Source: Palsa-892 sp963751615
GTDB lineage: Bacteria; Pseudomonadota; Alphaproteobacteria; Rhizobiales; Xanthobacteraceae
Reading direction: 5' to 3'
Length of the DNA stretch: 64,000 bases
Assembly: GCA_963751615.1 (NCBI GenBank)
Contig: CAVVVG010000005.1
Coordinates: 1,674,001-1,738,000 of the forward strand
Shown: piece after piece, positions 41,228 through 50,999 of the stretch
Layout of the letters: every line of letters begins with the position of its first letter
Position numbering within the stretch: position 1 is the stretch's first letter
Notes under the pieces: model-generated
What the model was told of the DNA's origin: nothing
Databases searched by the model: none
What the model saw: only the letters and a program-made list of their open reading frames with translations
Program-made: the position numbers and the translations under genes

Positions 41228-43021
41228 ATGCCCGTGCGCCAATTGCCAGAGTTAGTCGTTAATCGTATCGCCGCTGGCGAAGTCGTCGAACGCCCCGCTT
41301 CGATCGTCAAGGAACTGATCGAGAATGCGCTTGATGCCGGTGCGCACCGAATTGAAGTTGTGCTCGCGGGCGGCGGCAGGCGGCTCGTGCGCGTAACCGA
41401 CGATGGGACTGGTATGACGCCGGAAGATCTCGCGCTTTCCGTTGACCGGCATGCGACGTCCAAGTTGCCGAACGACGATCTCGCTTTGGTTTCGACACTT
41501 GGTTTTCGCGGAGAAGCGCTGCCTTCGATTGGTGCGGTCTCGAAACTATCAATCGTGACGCGCGGGGAAAATGCCGTCAGTGCTTCCGAAATTGTCGTCG
41601 ATGGTGGAAAAAAGCACGTTGTGAAACCGGCCGCACTCAGCAGGGGGACGCGCATCGAGGTGCGCGATCTGTTTTACGTGACACCTGCACGCTTGAAATT
41701 TCTTAAATCGGATCGTGCGGAAACCGCCGCGGCGATCGAAGCGTTTCGCCGTCTTGCCCTCGCACGTCCTGACGTGACTTTTGTGCTCGCAGCCGAAGAC
41801 CGTCCAGCAGTTACATATTCCACGCAACGTGACGATGCGGTGGGCCGTCTTGCTCGTATGGCCGACGTGCTGGGAGCGGATTTGCGGAAAAACGCCATTT
41901 CTATCGAAGGACAGCGAGATGGAGTTTCGATATCCGGCATCGCTGGTCTGCCGACCTATTCGCGCGCGAATTCCCTTTCGCAATACCTGTTCGTCAATGG
42001 CCGACCCGTCCGTGACAAGGTTTTGCTGGGCGCCGTGCGGGCGGCTTATGCCGATCTCTTGCATGGCGATCGGTATCCGGTTGCTGCGCTATTTCTGACC
42101 ATCGATTCGCGCGAAGTTGACGTGAATGTGCACCCGGCGAAAACCGAAGTGCGTTTTCGCGACGCGGGTCTTATTCGTGCGTTGATCGTGTGTGCATTGC
42201 AGGACGCCCTCGGCACTGGCGCACGAAAATCTTCGACAACCAGTGCCGCGAGGCTCGTAGCCTTTGCAAGGTCGAATCAGGAAGGACGACCGCATACGCA
42301 TGCTTCCTGGCGCGGGAGCGCTGCGCCTTTGCCAATGCATTCAGGATTTGGCGAAGCGGCACAGGTTGCCTTTGATGTTTTCGCCAATCCCTCCGCCGAC
42401 GCGCGGGCCGCTCTTATGCCCGTCGACCGCGATCTGCTCGACCGTCCACTGGGGGCTGCACGGGCGCAGCTGCATGAAACCTATATCGTCGCGCAGACCC
42501 GCGACGGGCTGGTGATTGTCGATCAGCACGCAGCACACGAACGGCTTGTCTACGAGAAACTGAAAACGGCCATGAAGCGCGATGGGATTGCCCGGCAGAT
42601 CCTGTTGGTGCCCGTTGTTGTTGAACTCGATCCCGAGAATGCCTTGGCGCTAATCGAGCGCACCGACGACCTCGCAAAAATGGGACTATTAATCGAGGCC
42701 TTCGGGCCGGGCGCGGTTCTCGTTCGCGAATCGCCAGCACTTCTCGGCGATGCCGATATCCATGCGCTGGTGCGCGATCTCGCCGAGCACATGGCGGAGT
42801 GGGATGCGGCGTTGCCGCTTGAGCGGCGCGTGCTAGCTATCGCTTCCTCAATGTCGTGCCACGGCTCGGTGCGCGCCGGGCGGTTGTTGAAGCCGCAGGA
42901 AATGAATGCATTGTTGCGCGAGATGGAAGCCACCGATTACGCTGGGCAGTGCAATCATGGACGGCCGACCTACATCGAGCTTAAACTTGCCGATGTCGAG
43001 AAACTGTTTGGGCGGCGCTAG
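41228..43021 (+). CDS. mutL: DNA mismatch repair protein MutL
   Basis: The 597-residue protein has the GHKL ATPase head (about 1-330; NRIAAGEVVERPASIVKELI, DDGTGM, HATSKL, TLGFRGEALPSI) and a C-terminal dimerisation domain (about 405-590; LYIVAQTRDGLVIVDQHAAH, ACHGSVRAG-like SMSCHGSVRAGR, CNHGRPT). The endonuclease motif DQHAAHERLVYE is present, as in MutL of species without MutH. It overlaps the end of the convergent rsmD gene by 4 bases. Confidence 0.95.
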   Translation: MPVRQLPELVVNRIAAGEVVERPASIVKELIENALDAGAHRIEVVLAGGGRRLVRVTDDGTGMTPEDLALSVDRHATSKLPNDDLALVSTLGFRGEALPSIGAVSKLSIVTRGENAVSASEIVVDGGKKHVVKPAALSRGTRIEVRDLFYVTPARLKFLKSDRAETAAAIEAFRRLALARPDVTFVLAAEDRPAVTYSTQRDDAVGRLARMADVLGADLRKNAISIEGQRDGVSISGIAGLPTYSRANSLSQYLFVNGRPVRDKVLLGAVRAAYADLLHGDRYPVAALFLTIDSREVDVNVHPAKTEVRFRDAGLIRALIVCALQDALGTGARKSSTTSAARLVAFARSNQEGRPHTHASWRGSAAPLPMHSGFGEAAQVAFDVFANPSADARAALMPVDRDLLDRPLGAARAQLHETYIVAQTRDGLVIVDQHAAHERLVYEKLKTAMKRDGIARQILLVPVVVELDPENALALIERTDDLAKMGLLIEAFGPGAVLVRESPALLGDADIHALVRDLAEHMAEWDAALPLERRVLAIASSMSCHGSVRAGRLLKPQEMNALLREMEATDYAGQCNHGRPTYIELKLADVEKLFGRR

Positions 43022-43578
43022 TCATTGCCCAATCGCGCAAAAATAATTTCCGTATCGTCGTAGACGCGGCGTTCGAGTTCTTCAAAACCTTCCGGAACTT
43101 TAAATCCGGCCCTTAACAATTCTTCGATCACAAGCAGCGCGCCGGGCGAAAGCCAGTTTCCGCCGCGCGCGCTTGTCAGCGATTTTTCCGCAAGATGCTT
43201 TCCATAAGGCGGATCGCAGAACACGAGACCAAACGGCTCCATCGCCCCCATTGCACCGAGCTTTGCCGCGTTAAGCTGAAAGAATCTTGTCGAGCCCGTG
43301 AGCGAAAGCATTTCAATGTTCTCGCGGAGCAGAATGCGCGCCTCGGCGTCGTCGTCGACGAACAAAGCGTATTTCGCGCCACGCGACATTGCTTCGAGAC
43401 CTAAGGCGCCGGTGCCTGCGAAGAGATCGAGAACGCGTGCATCGGTGATCGGATCGCCATAGGCGTGCACAAGAATGTTGAAAATCGATTCGCGTAGGCG
43501 GTCTGAAGTTGGCCGGATGGCGTTCGAAGACGGGCTCTTCAGCGTGCGCCCGCGATATTTTCCGCCGACGATTCGCAT
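43018..43578 (-). CDS. rsmD: 16S rRNA (guanine(966)-N(2))-methyltransferase
   Basis: The 186-residue methyltransferase has the RsmD hallmarks: MRIVGGKYRGRTLKSPSS, RPTSDRLRESIFNIL, VLDLFAGTGALGLEAMSRGA and FCDPPYGK (the DPPY catalytic motif). It methylates G966 of 16S rRNA during 30S assembly. Its ATG overlaps the stop of the pseudouridine synthase gene, so both RNA-modifying enzymes are made from one message. Confidence 0.94.
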   Translation of the reverse strand: MRIVGGKYRGRTLKSPSSNAIRPTSDRLRESIFNILVHAYGDPITDARVLDLFAGTGALGLEAMSRGAKYALFVDDDAEARILLRENIEMLSLTGSTRFFQLNAAKLGAMGAMEPFGLVFCDPPYGKHLAEKSLTSARGGNWLSPGALLVIEELLRAGFKVPEGFEELERRVYDDTEIIFARLGND

Positions 43579-44564
43579 TAGCGCCGCCGTTCGCGTGGAC
43601 GAATTGTACGGTGGTCCGGACTTCGGTCGCGTCCGGAATTTTGCCCTCTGGGCTTATCCCGATCCCGCTCCGATCGAGTGGACAGGGGAACATGGGGGCG
43701 GCGATGTTTGTTTTTTACGGATTGATCACGCGTGGGTTTCCTATCCTCCTTATGTCCGCGCAGCTCTTCGACGGAATGCCGCTCCCGAATGGGCGCTGTG
43801 AAATCGGCGCCTGAAAGCCGCGCAATCTTCTCGCCCAGCTGTTCACGCAGAATGCGCGTCTTCACTTCTTCGACGGCGCCCGGCGCAAGCTCGCCCAGCT
43901 GAAACGGTCCGTAAGAGATACGGATCAGGCGGTTCACGAATAGGTCAAGTGCGCGCAACACATTTCGTACTTCGCGATTTTTCCCCTCGCGCAAATTGAG
44001 TGTGAGCCACACGTTTGCGCCCTGCACGCGGTCGAGCATGGCCTTGATAGGCCCGTATTCGATGCCGTCGACGGTGATACCCCGCGCCAGGCGGTCTAGT
44101 GCTTGCTGGGTTACGCGGCCATTCGCGCGCACCCGGTAGCGTCGCACCCAGCCGGTTTCGGGCAGCTCGAGAATGCGTGCAAGCCCGCCGTCGTTGGTGA
44201 GCAGCAGCAGGCCCTCGCTGTTGAGATCGAGCCGTCCTACACTGACGACACGCGGCATATCTTTCGGTAGGGCCTCAAAAATCGTGGGTCGCCCCCGCTC
44301 ATCGCGGTGAGTGGTCACGAGGCCCTTCGGTTTGTGATAGAGAAAAAGCCGCGTGCGCTCGCGGTTAGGCAGCGACTTGCCATCGACCACGATGCGGTCT
44401 TGTGCGGAGACGGTGAAGGCCGGCGTCGCGAGCTGCTCGCCGTTCACGGAAACGCGTCCCGCCGCGATCCACGTTTCCGCCTCGCGCCGCGAGCAAAGTC
44501 CCGCGCGCGCTATGACCTTGGCAATGCGCTCTTTCTCTTTGGTTTCGTCGGGCTTGCGGCTCAT
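43578..44564 (-). CDS. Pseudouridine synthase of the RsuA/RluB/RluE/RluF family
   Basis: The 328-residue protein has an N-terminal S4 RNA-binding domain (about 14-60; RIAKVIARAGLCSRREAETW), the catalytic Asp in VGRLDLNSEGLLLLTNDG and REGKNREVRNVLRALD. This matches RluB (U2605 of 23S rRNA) best. The last 90 residues are an Arg/Asp/Lys-rich disordered tail, common in rhizobial RluB-like proteins. ATG 44564 begins MSRKPDETKEKERIAKV; the open frame further upstream crosses into tadA territory and is not used. Confidence 0.9.
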   Translation of the reverse strand: MSRKPDETKEKERIAKVIARAGLCSRREAETWIAAGRVSVNGEQLATPAFTVSAQDRIVVDGKSLPNRERTRLFLYHKPKGLVTTHRDERGRPTIFEALPKDMPRVVSVGRLDLNSEGLLLLTNDGGLARILELPETGWVRRYRVRANGRVTQQALDRLARGITVDGIEYGPIKAMLDRVQGANVWLTLNLREGKNREVRNVLRALDLFVNRLIRISYGPFQLGELAPGAVEEVKTRILREQLGEKIARLSGADFTAPIRERHSVEELRGHKEDRKPTRDQSVKNKHRRPHVPLSTRSERDRDKPRGQNSGRDRSPDHRTIRPRERRR

Positions 44565-44621
44565 GGTTGTCCGTGCCAATGCGAGACGCTGTTTGTTAAC
44601 ACGGGTGCGCACGGGAAACGA

Positions 44622-45068
44622 ATGAGTGAGCCGAATTTCATGGATCAGGCGCTGGCGACAGCGGTGGCCGCCATGATCGCAGGTGAAGTGCCGGTCGGCG
44701 CGGTAGTTGTGCGCGGCGGTGAGGTGATCGCGAACGTCGGAAACCGAACACTCACGGACCGCGACCCAACTGCGCATGCGGAGCTCTTGGCGCTGCGCGC
44801 TGCGTCGAAGGCAATCGGCGACGATCGGCTAATCGATTGCGACATCTACGTCACACTCGAACCCTGCACCATGTGCGCGGCAGCGATTTCGCTCGCGCGC
44901 GTGCGGCGGCTTTATTACGGCGCGGCTGATCCGAAAGGAGGTGCGGTCGAGTCGGGTGTGCGCTTTTTTGCGTCGCCCACCTGCCATCATCGACCGGAGA
45001 TCTACAGCGGCATCCAAGAGGTGAGGGCAGGCGAGCTGTTGCGTGGATTTTTTCGGCAGCGGCGGTAG
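44622..45068 (+). CDS. tadA: tRNA-specific adenosine deaminase
   Basis: The 148-residue zinc enzyme converts the wobble adenosine of tRNA-Arg(ACG) to inosine. It has AEVPVGAVVV-like GEVPVGAVVVRGGEVIA, the His-Ala-Glu motif in TAHAELLALR, the zinc Cys pair PCTMCAAAI and YYGAADPKGGAVESG. ATG 44622 (MSEPNFMDQALA) gives the family length. It is divergent from the pseudouridine synthase gene, 57 bases between starts. Confidence 0.93.
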   Translation: MSEPNFMDQALATAVAAMIAGEVPVGAVVVRGGEVIANVGNRTLTDRDPTAHAELLALRAASKAIGDDRLIDCDIYVTLEPCTMCAAAISLARVRRLYYGAADPKGGAVESGVRFFASPTCHHRPEIYSGIQEVRAGELLRGFFRQRR

Positions 45069-45245
45069 CAATCACACAGCACCAGCAATTTTGTCACGGG
45101 ATACCTTGTTTTTTCGATTTGTCGCGCCCGGGCTCGATACCAAATTCGGCTGTTACCGAACTTGGGAATCGACCTCGCACACTCGGGGATTGATATGCTT
45201 TGTTGGATATCCGCGCTACACTTATTTGATTATGGAGAAGTGCCG

Positions 45246-45524
45246 ATGACAAAGTTGCAAGTCGATAAGGTCGAAGACCTCATTAGCCACGTGAAGTCTC
45301 GTTCGGGCGAGCTGGTTTCGAAGGGCGCGAACGAAAAAGACCTCAAAGAGCACATCGAGGGACTCGAAGCCGAGATGAAAAAGCCCGCTCTTGATCACGG
45401 CGCGATTTCAAATCTGCTTGCCTCGCTCGAAACGACAATCGAAAAGGCCGAAGAGAGCATGGTGTCGAAAGGTGTCTTTCAGCTGTTGAATCAGATTCTC
45501 GGCACTGGCGTGCCGAATCCATGA
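45246..45524 (+). CDS. Small helical protein of unknown function
   Basis: The 92-residue protein is charged and helical, with a heptad-like stretch (EKDLKEHIEGLEAEMKKPAL) that suggests a coiled coil, and no signal peptide or membrane segment. ATG 45246 follows GGAGAAG at 6 bases. No family is recognised. It stands alone between tadA and the convergent DUF2336 gene. Confidence 0.6.
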   Translation: MTKLQVDKVEDLISHVKSRSGELVSKGANEKDLKEHIEGLEAEMKKPALDHGAISNLLASLETTIEKAEESMVSKGVFQLLNQILGTGVPNP

Positions 45525-45567
45525 GGGCTACCTCCAGTACCCAGCCCCCGCTGCACACGGCAGCTGA

Positions 45568-46656
45568 TCAACTGGCTTGGGCGATGTCGCGCACCTGCCA
45601 GAAGCGGAGTACGCGCTGGGCGGTGTTTCTGGAGAGCCTTGCATAGCTTGTAGCAATCTGTTCCAGCTTCTTGTCGGAGATAATGTGGACGGCGGGCCGG
45701 TTCCGCAAGATATTCTCCACCGTCGGCCAGTTGTAGCCTGCGACCTTGCACGGGATTAGCAGCGCATCGTTGCGATCGACGCGCATCAGCCGGTCGATCA
45801 GATCGAATGGAACCGAACAGGCGACCGCGAGCGCTGCGACCAGCTCCTCGTGCTTTTTTGAGTGAACGAAGCCGAGCACGGATTTGTCGTTTAGCTCGTT
45901 CTTCTGGTGCATGAACATCACGCGGCGGTGCGCAGTGGAGTAGTCGCGTTCTTGCGCGGGCAGCGCGCGGATTTCCGACAGGATTTGTGCCTGCACGGCC
46001 TGGATTTCCGATCCATCAAGCGGCGCACGCGTGATCAGTTTATCGCGCACGCCTTGAGCCGCGCGCATCAGGAGCTGGCGAAAAATGCGAAGCGGAATGT
46101 CGAGCCGGAAACCGAGCTTTTCCGCGAGCGTCTCGTCCTTCTCGGCCTGTCGCACAAGTGCCGTATAGCCAGGCTCAGAAATGATCGCGCTTGGATTCTG
46201 CGCGAGGTTTAGCAGCACTTCGCGTTCGCCCCGCTGCACCAATACATCCGTGATCGGGACATCGAGATCCTTGCGGCAGGAAATGGCAAAAAGATGCGCC
46301 TGGCTTTTTTTCGATGCGATCTCGATCAAGTCATTCATAGAAAGGCGCGGCGATTGCTCAAGCACCGGGCGTGCCACCATAATCTCATCGTTGCAGGCGA
46401 GCTGCCAGATGATGTGGCCGGGAGCGTTTGGCACGGGCGCGATTCGTTGGCTCAGCTCTGAAAGTGAGCGCATCTCGACGCACTCGACCAGGTGCCCCAG
46501 CACCTCGTCGAACAACTCGATCTGTTCTTCGCTGAAACGATCGGCAGTGGCGAGAAAAAGATTGGTGATATTTCGGAGGCAGTCAGCGCGTTTTTCGCGC
46601 GACCCAATGCGGATCGAATCCTCCAGTCCGGAAAATAGTGAATCTCGGGCGATCAT
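45568..46656 (-). CDS. DUF2336 domain-containing protein
   Basis: The 362-residue soluble protein has the helical-repeat pattern of DUF2336 (RADCLRNITNLFLATADRFS, DEVLGHLVECVEMRSLSEL, DEIMVARPVLEQSPRLS). The family is frequent in alphaproteobacteria, with one to several copies per genome; its function is not established. It is monocistronic here. Confidence 0.85.
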   Translation of the reverse strand: MIARDSLFSGLEDSIRIGSREKRADCLRNITNLFLATADRFSEEQIELFDEVLGHLVECVEMRSLSELSQRIAPVPNAPGHIIWQLACNDEIMVARPVLEQSPRLSMNDLIEIASKKSQAHLFAISCRKDLDVPITDVLVQRGEREVLLNLAQNPSAIISEPGYTALVRQAEKDETLAEKLGFRLDIPLRIFRQLLMRAAQGVRDKLITRAPLDGSEIQAVQAQILSEIRALPAQERDYSTAHRRVMFMHQKNELNDKSVLGFVHSKKHEELVAALAVACSVPFDLIDRLMRVDRNDALLIPCKVAGYNWPTVENILRNRPAVHIISDKKLEQIATSYARLSRNTAQRVLRFWQVRDIAQAS

Positions 46657-46947
46657 TCAGGCGCGCTCGAATCCCATTCTGGGGCGTAAATTGCCATTAA
46701 CTTTCTAACGCTGATTTACGAACACACTGTTAAAGGAAGCAATCTCGGTGCTTCAGCTTGGGGCGTACGTTCGTCTTGTTTTTGGAAGCATTGTCTTGCT
46801 TCCATTCATCCCGTGGCCAACATGACTTCATTACACGGCATGGAAATAAATGGATGTAGCGAGCAGTGGTTCTGTCGCATAAGACTGTGTGAGTTTCGAC
46901 GCTGGCTTCGATGAAGAAGTCTGGATATAACTCTTCGACTTTCTTTA

Positions 46948-48201
46948 CTACAGCGCTTGCCAGCCAATGTCGCGACGGCAGAAGCCTTCCGGCCAATCGA
47001 TTCGATCGACTGCTTGGTAGGCGCGTGACTGCGCTTCTTGAAGGGTTTTCCCTGTGGCGGTGACATTCAGCACGCGGCCGCCCACGGCGAGAATTTTCTC
47101 CCCTTGGCGTTTCGTCCCGGCATGGAAAATCTTCACGCCCTCGACTTCACCAGCCTTCACGAGCCCGCGGATTTCCGAACCGGAGGTAAAACTGCCCGGA
47201 TATCCTTTCGTGGCGAGAACGACGGTAATTGCAACTTCATCCTTCCAGCGCACGCTCATCTTCCCCAGCGTTCCATCGCAAGTTGCAAGCATAAGCGTCA
47301 AGAGATCATCTTTCATGCGTGGCATTAATACTTGGCACTCGGGATCGCCGAAGCGCACATTGTATTCGATCAGTTGCGGGCCGTCCTTCGTGATCATCAG
47401 GCCGATATAAAGAACACCGCGATAGGGCGTGCCCGCTTGCACGAGCGCTCGCGCGGTTGGGCGCACAATCTCTTCCAACGTGCGTTTTTCGATATCCGGT
47501 TTGAATACGGGGGCTGGAGAATAAGCACCCATGCCGCCAGTATTTGGCCCTTTGTCGTCATCGAAGGCGCGCTTGTGGTCCTGCGCGGAAGTCAGCGGTA
47601 ATACCGTTTCACCATCTACAAAACAGAAGTAACTCGCTTCTTCACCTTTGAGAAACTCCTCGATCAAAACGCAATCGTTCCCGCCCATCAAAAAAACCTG
47701 ATCGAGCGCGTCCATGGCTTCCTGCATTGTCAGTGCGACAACGACGCCCTTCCCCGCATGCAAGCCATCAGCTTTCAAGACGATGGGCGCGCCGATCCTT
47801 TCGAGATATCTTCTTGCGTTTTGCTTGTCGCGGAATTCTGCAAATTTTGCCGTAGGAATCTTATTTTCCACGCAGATTTTCTTTGTGAATGATTTTGAGC
47901 CTTCGAGCCGTGCAGCCGCCGCGATCGGCCCGAAGGCACTGATTTTTGCTGCGTTCAATCGATCAACGAGTTCCGCGACCAACGGTGCTTCCGGGCCCAC
48001 GACGACAAAATCGATATTATTCGCCTTGCAAAACGCTTTCACAGCGGCGTCGTCTGCAATGTTAAGGTGGACGATTTCGGCTTCTTCCGCGATGCCGGGA
48101 TTTCCGGGCGCTGCGTAAAGCTTTGTTAAAAGCGGACTCCCGGCGAGCTTCCAGGCGAGCGCATGCTCGCGCCCGCCGGAACCGAGGAGAAGGACTTTCA
48201 T
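46948..48201 (-). CDS. purD: Phosphoribosylamine-glycine ligase
   Basis: The 417-residue ATP-grasp ligase catalyses the second step of purine synthesis. It begins MKVLLLGSGGREHALAWKLA and shows YAAPGNPGIAEEAE, VVGPEAPLVAELVD, LKADGLHAGKGVVVA, GGMGAYSPAP and NVRFGDPECQVLMPRM. It is divergent from xseA, a common order in Hyphomicrobiales. The 290 bases downstream (46657-46947) hold one same-strand frame without support. Confidence 0.95.
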   Translation of the reverse strand: MKVLLLGSGGREHALAWKLAGSPLLTKLYAAPGNPGIAEEAEIVHLNIADDAAVKAFCKANNIDFVVVGPEAPLVAELVDRLNAAKISAFGPIAAAARLEGSKSFTKKICVENKIPTAKFAEFRDKQNARRYLERIGAPIVLKADGLHAGKGVVVALTMQEAMDALDQVFLMGGNDCVLIEEFLKGEEASYFCFVDGETVLPLTSAQDHKRAFDDDKGPNTGGMGAYSPAPVFKPDIEKRTLEEIVRPTARALVQAGTPYRGVLYIGLMITKDGPQLIEYNVRFGDPECQVLMPRMKDDLLTLMLATCDGTLGKMSVRWKDEVAITVVLATKGYPGSFTSGSEIRGLVKAGEVEGVKIFHAGTKRQGEKILAVGGRVLNVTATGKTLQEAQSRAYQAVDRIDWPEGFCRRDIGWQAL

Positions 48202-48250
48202 ACGTTATCCGAAACGTGATTGCGACCTCGTAATAATGTAGCATAGCCGA

Positions 48251-49693
48251 ATGGCAGTGAGAGAATCGAAAACCCTTGCATCCACGGAAATCCGCGCGAA
48301 CTTGCCGGAGATTACGGTGAGTGAACTTTCGGCGGCGCTGAAACGCGCGGTCGAAGAGACGTTTCCCTATGTTCGCGTACGCGGCGAAGTGATAAATTAT
48401 CGTGGGCCACATTCCTCCGGACACGTTTATTTTTCGCTCAAGGATGAAGGCGCGCGTATCGACGCGATCATCTGGAAGGGCAATTTCACACGGCTGAAAT
48501 TCAAACCCGAGGAGGGGCTTGAAGTTGTCGCTACTGGCAAGGTTACAACCTATGCCGGAAAATCAAGTTATCAGATTGTTATTGAAAATCTGGAGCCCGC
48601 CGGTGCCGGCGCTTTGATGGCGCTATTGGAAGAACGCAAGAAAAAACTCAAGGCTGAGGGACTTTTCGACGAAACCCGTAAGAAGCCACTGCCATATCTT
48701 CCGCAGGTTATAGGCGTCATCACCTCGCCAACAGGTGCAGTTATTCGCGACATCCTGCATCGTTTGAGCGATCGATTTCCGCGACACGTTCTTGTTTGGC
48801 CTGTGCGCGTGCAGGGCGAATCGGCCGCGGCCGAGGTCACTGCGGCCATTGAAGGCTTTAACGCGCTGAAATCCGGCGGCCTAGTTTCACGTCCCGATGT
48901 ACTGATCGTCGCGCGCGGCGGCGGGTCACTCGAGGATCTGTGGGGCTTCAACGAGGAAATCGTTGCGCGCGCGGCGGCCGCGAGCGAAATTCCACTTGTC
49001 TCCGCTGTTGGCCACGAAACCGATTTCACACTGATCGATTTTGTTTCGGATCGCCGTGCGCCGACGCCAACGGCCGCGGCAGAACTGGTGGTTCCGGTAC
49101 GTGCGGACCTTGTCGCGGCCACCGTAAGCCATGCGGCGCGTTTGATTGGGAGCCTTCGTCGCTATTTTGACCAACTTCGCGGCGAATTACGCGGCCTCGC
49201 GAGGGGAATTCCTCCCATCGACGCGCTGCTTTCTTTACCGCGGCAGAGACTCAATTCGATCGGTGATCGTCTGCCGCGTGCACTTCGTGCGAACGCCCAT
49301 ACGCATCGTGTCGAATTCACCCGCGCGACGGCAAGGCTTTCGCCGTCAAGTATTCGGGCGCGACTTGAACGCTTCCGCAACCGTCCGCAGGAATTTTTGC
49401 TGCGTGCTGGTTATGCGCTAAAGTCTTTCGTCGCCGCGCAAAAAACGCAAATTTCGAATCTCGGCAAGCTGGTCGATGCTTTTAGTTATCACAAGGTTTT
49501 GAATCGCGGTTTTGCATTGGTGCGAAATGCGAGCGGCCACGCGGTCCGTTCCGCAGCGGCCATCGCATCAGGTGACCGTATCGTCATCGAATTCGCCGAC
49601 GGGCGTGTGCCCGCGGTCACGACCGATGGCATGGCACCTCGCCGCAAGCCAAAAACCGGTGGTGCCGGAGGGCAAGGCGGTCTGTTCGAATGA
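48251..49693 (+). CDS. xseA: Exodeoxyribonuclease VII large subunit
   Basis: The 480-residue protein has an N-terminal OB-fold (about 15-115; VRGEVINYRGPHSSGHVYFS), the catalytic core with GVITSPTGAVIRDILHRLSD, RGGGSLEDLWGFNEEIVARA and SAVGHETDFTLIDFVSD, and helical C-terminal parts. With XseB it degrades single-stranded DNA. The partner xseB is not in the window. Confidence 0.94.
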   Translation: MAVRESKTLASTEIRANLPEITVSELSAALKRAVEETFPYVRVRGEVINYRGPHSSGHVYFSLKDEGARIDAIIWKGNFTRLKFKPEEGLEVVATGKVTTYAGKSSYQIVIENLEPAGAGALMALLEERKKKLKAEGLFDETRKKPLPYLPQVIGVITSPTGAVIRDILHRLSDRFPRHVLVWPVRVQGESAAAEVTAAIEGFNALKSGGLVSRPDVLIVARGGGSLEDLWGFNEEIVARAAAASEIPLVSAVGHETDFTLIDFVSDRRAPTPTAAAELVVPVRADLVAATVSHAARLIGSLRRYFDQLRGELRGLARGIPPIDALLSLPRQRLNSIGDRLPRALRANAHTHRVEFTRATARLSPSSIRARLERFRNRPQEFLLRAGYALKSFVAAQKTQISNLGKLVDAFSYHKVLNRGFALVRNASGHAVRSAAAIASGDRIVIEFADGRVPAVTTDGMAPRRKPKTGGAGGQGGLFE

Positions 49694-49766
49694 GACATAA
49701 CGACACTGGTCAGATGCCGTATGAGCGATTATCTTGCGTTCATTCAGCCTGTATTATGGTTCCGGA

Positions 49767-49991
49767 ATGAATCGTTTTGAGCGCATTTCTTTAGCCGTCG
49801 GCGAAGCTCAGCTTCGTTATTTAGATGGTGACTATCGCATTGTGCGCCCCGGCAGCTATGTGCGTTGCGCGGTCACTGGCGACCCTATTCCGCTCGATGA
49901 GCTGAAATATTGGAGCGTGGAGCGACAGGAAGCCTATGCAAACCCGCAGGCGGTCCTCGTTCGCTTGGACCCTGAACGGAAGAAAAGCTGA
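49767..49991 (+). CDS. DUF2093 domain-containing protein
   Basis: The 74-residue protein contains the DUF2093 pattern AQLRYLDGDYRIVRPGSYVR, CAVTGDPIPLDELKYWSVER. This small family is restricted to alphaproteobacteria and usually lies next to lpxK, as here, where its stop touches the lpxK stop. The function is unknown. ATG 49767 is chosen over the open frame from 49734. Confidence 0.85.
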   Translation: MNRFERISLAVGEAQLRYLDGDYRIVRPGSYVRCAVTGDPIPLDELKYWSVERQEAYANPQAVLVRLDPERKKS

Positions 49992-50999
49992 TTATGAGCG
50001 GCGACGTTGTAGTGCCTGCTTAATCAGGCCTTTCAGCGGTTTTACATCGTCAAATTGCAATTCGATCGGCAGCGCCTGGCTCGCCGCCGCCAATTCGGCG
50101 AGCGCCGGATTTCTCAAAAGTCGTGCATGATCTTTTTCTGTCGTGACGAGAAGGAGATGCTGCTGCTTTGCGTGCGTCAGCAAGTCGCGCGCTTCCGCCG
50201 GCGAATAGACATGATGATCTGGAAAAGCATACCATTCAACAACATCGGCACGAATTTCCTGTAGCGTCTGAAGAAATTTAGTTGGCCGCCCAATTCCGGC
50301 ATAGGCGAGCACGCGTTTTCCAGTAAGCGCATTCGCTGCATCCCGTTCCGGTTTGATGTGGGCGTAAACAATTGCAACGCCTTTGGTGCGAGCGATTTCC
50401 GCAACCCGCTTTCCTGCTGTGTCAGTTTCAATCACGATCATTGCTTGCGCCCTATTAATTTGTGCAAGCAACGGGGCGCGCAAGGGCCCGGCCGGAAACA
50501 CTCTTCCGTTGCCGATCGCGCTTGTTCCGTCGATAACAAGAAACGAAAAATCTTTTTCTAGAGCCGGATTCTGGAACCCGTCATCGAGCACGACCACACT
50601 TGCGCCGGAATCTGCTGCGAATTCCGCACCCGCGACGCGGTCAGCGGAAACGATAGTCGGCGCCACTCGCGACAGCAATAATGGCTCATCGCCCACGTCA
50701 TCCGCCGAGTGTTGCACCGCGTTGACGAGCAGCGGACCCTTGTACCGTCCGCCATAGCCGCGCGTGACAATAAAAGGCTGCTCGTTTTCCGCAGTGAGCA
50801 GTTTCGCGATCGCGATCGCCGCGGGCGTTTTTCCCGCGCCGCCGACCGTTGGATCGCCGATGCAAATTACTGGCACGCGCGCTCTGATGCCAGAAGTATT
50901 CAATCGTGCGCCGGCAATGGCACCATAAATCGCGGCAAGCGGGGCAAGCGCTGTTGAAGCCAGACCGTCAGATCTCCACCAGAAATCCGGCGCGCGCAT
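49992..50999 (-). CDS. lpxK: Tetraacyldisaccharide 4'-kinase
   Basis: The 335-residue inner-membrane kinase adds the 4'-phosphate of lipid A. It has the N-terminal anchor, the P-loop PTVGGAGKTPAAIAIAKLL, SRGYGG-like TRGYGGRYKGP, DDGFQNPAL (catalytic Asp) and FPDHHVYSPAEAR. It follows waaA with one base of overlap and belongs to the lipid A/Kdo operon. Confidence 0.94.
   Translation of the reverse strand: MRAPDFWWRSDGLASTALAPLAAIYGAIAGARLNTSGIRARVPVICIGDPTVGGAGKTPAAIAIAKLLTAENEQPFIVTRGYGGRYKGPLLVNAVQHSADDVGDEPLLLSRVAPTIVSADRVAGAEFAADSGASVVVLDDGFQNPALEKDFSFLVIDGTSAIGNGRVFPAGPLRAPLLAQINRAQAMIVIETDTAGKRVAEIARTKGVAIVYAHIKPERDAANALTGKRVLAYAGIGRPTKFLQTLQEIRADVVEWYAFPDHHVYSPAEARDLLTHAKQQHLLLVTTEKDHARLLRNPALAELAAASQALPIELQFDDVKPLKGLIKQALQRRRS

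Noticed and set aside
46730..46996. 88-codon minus-strand frame after purD
   Set aside because: It overlaps the purD end out of frame, has no ribosome site, and no family is recognised; residues look only mildly protein-like.
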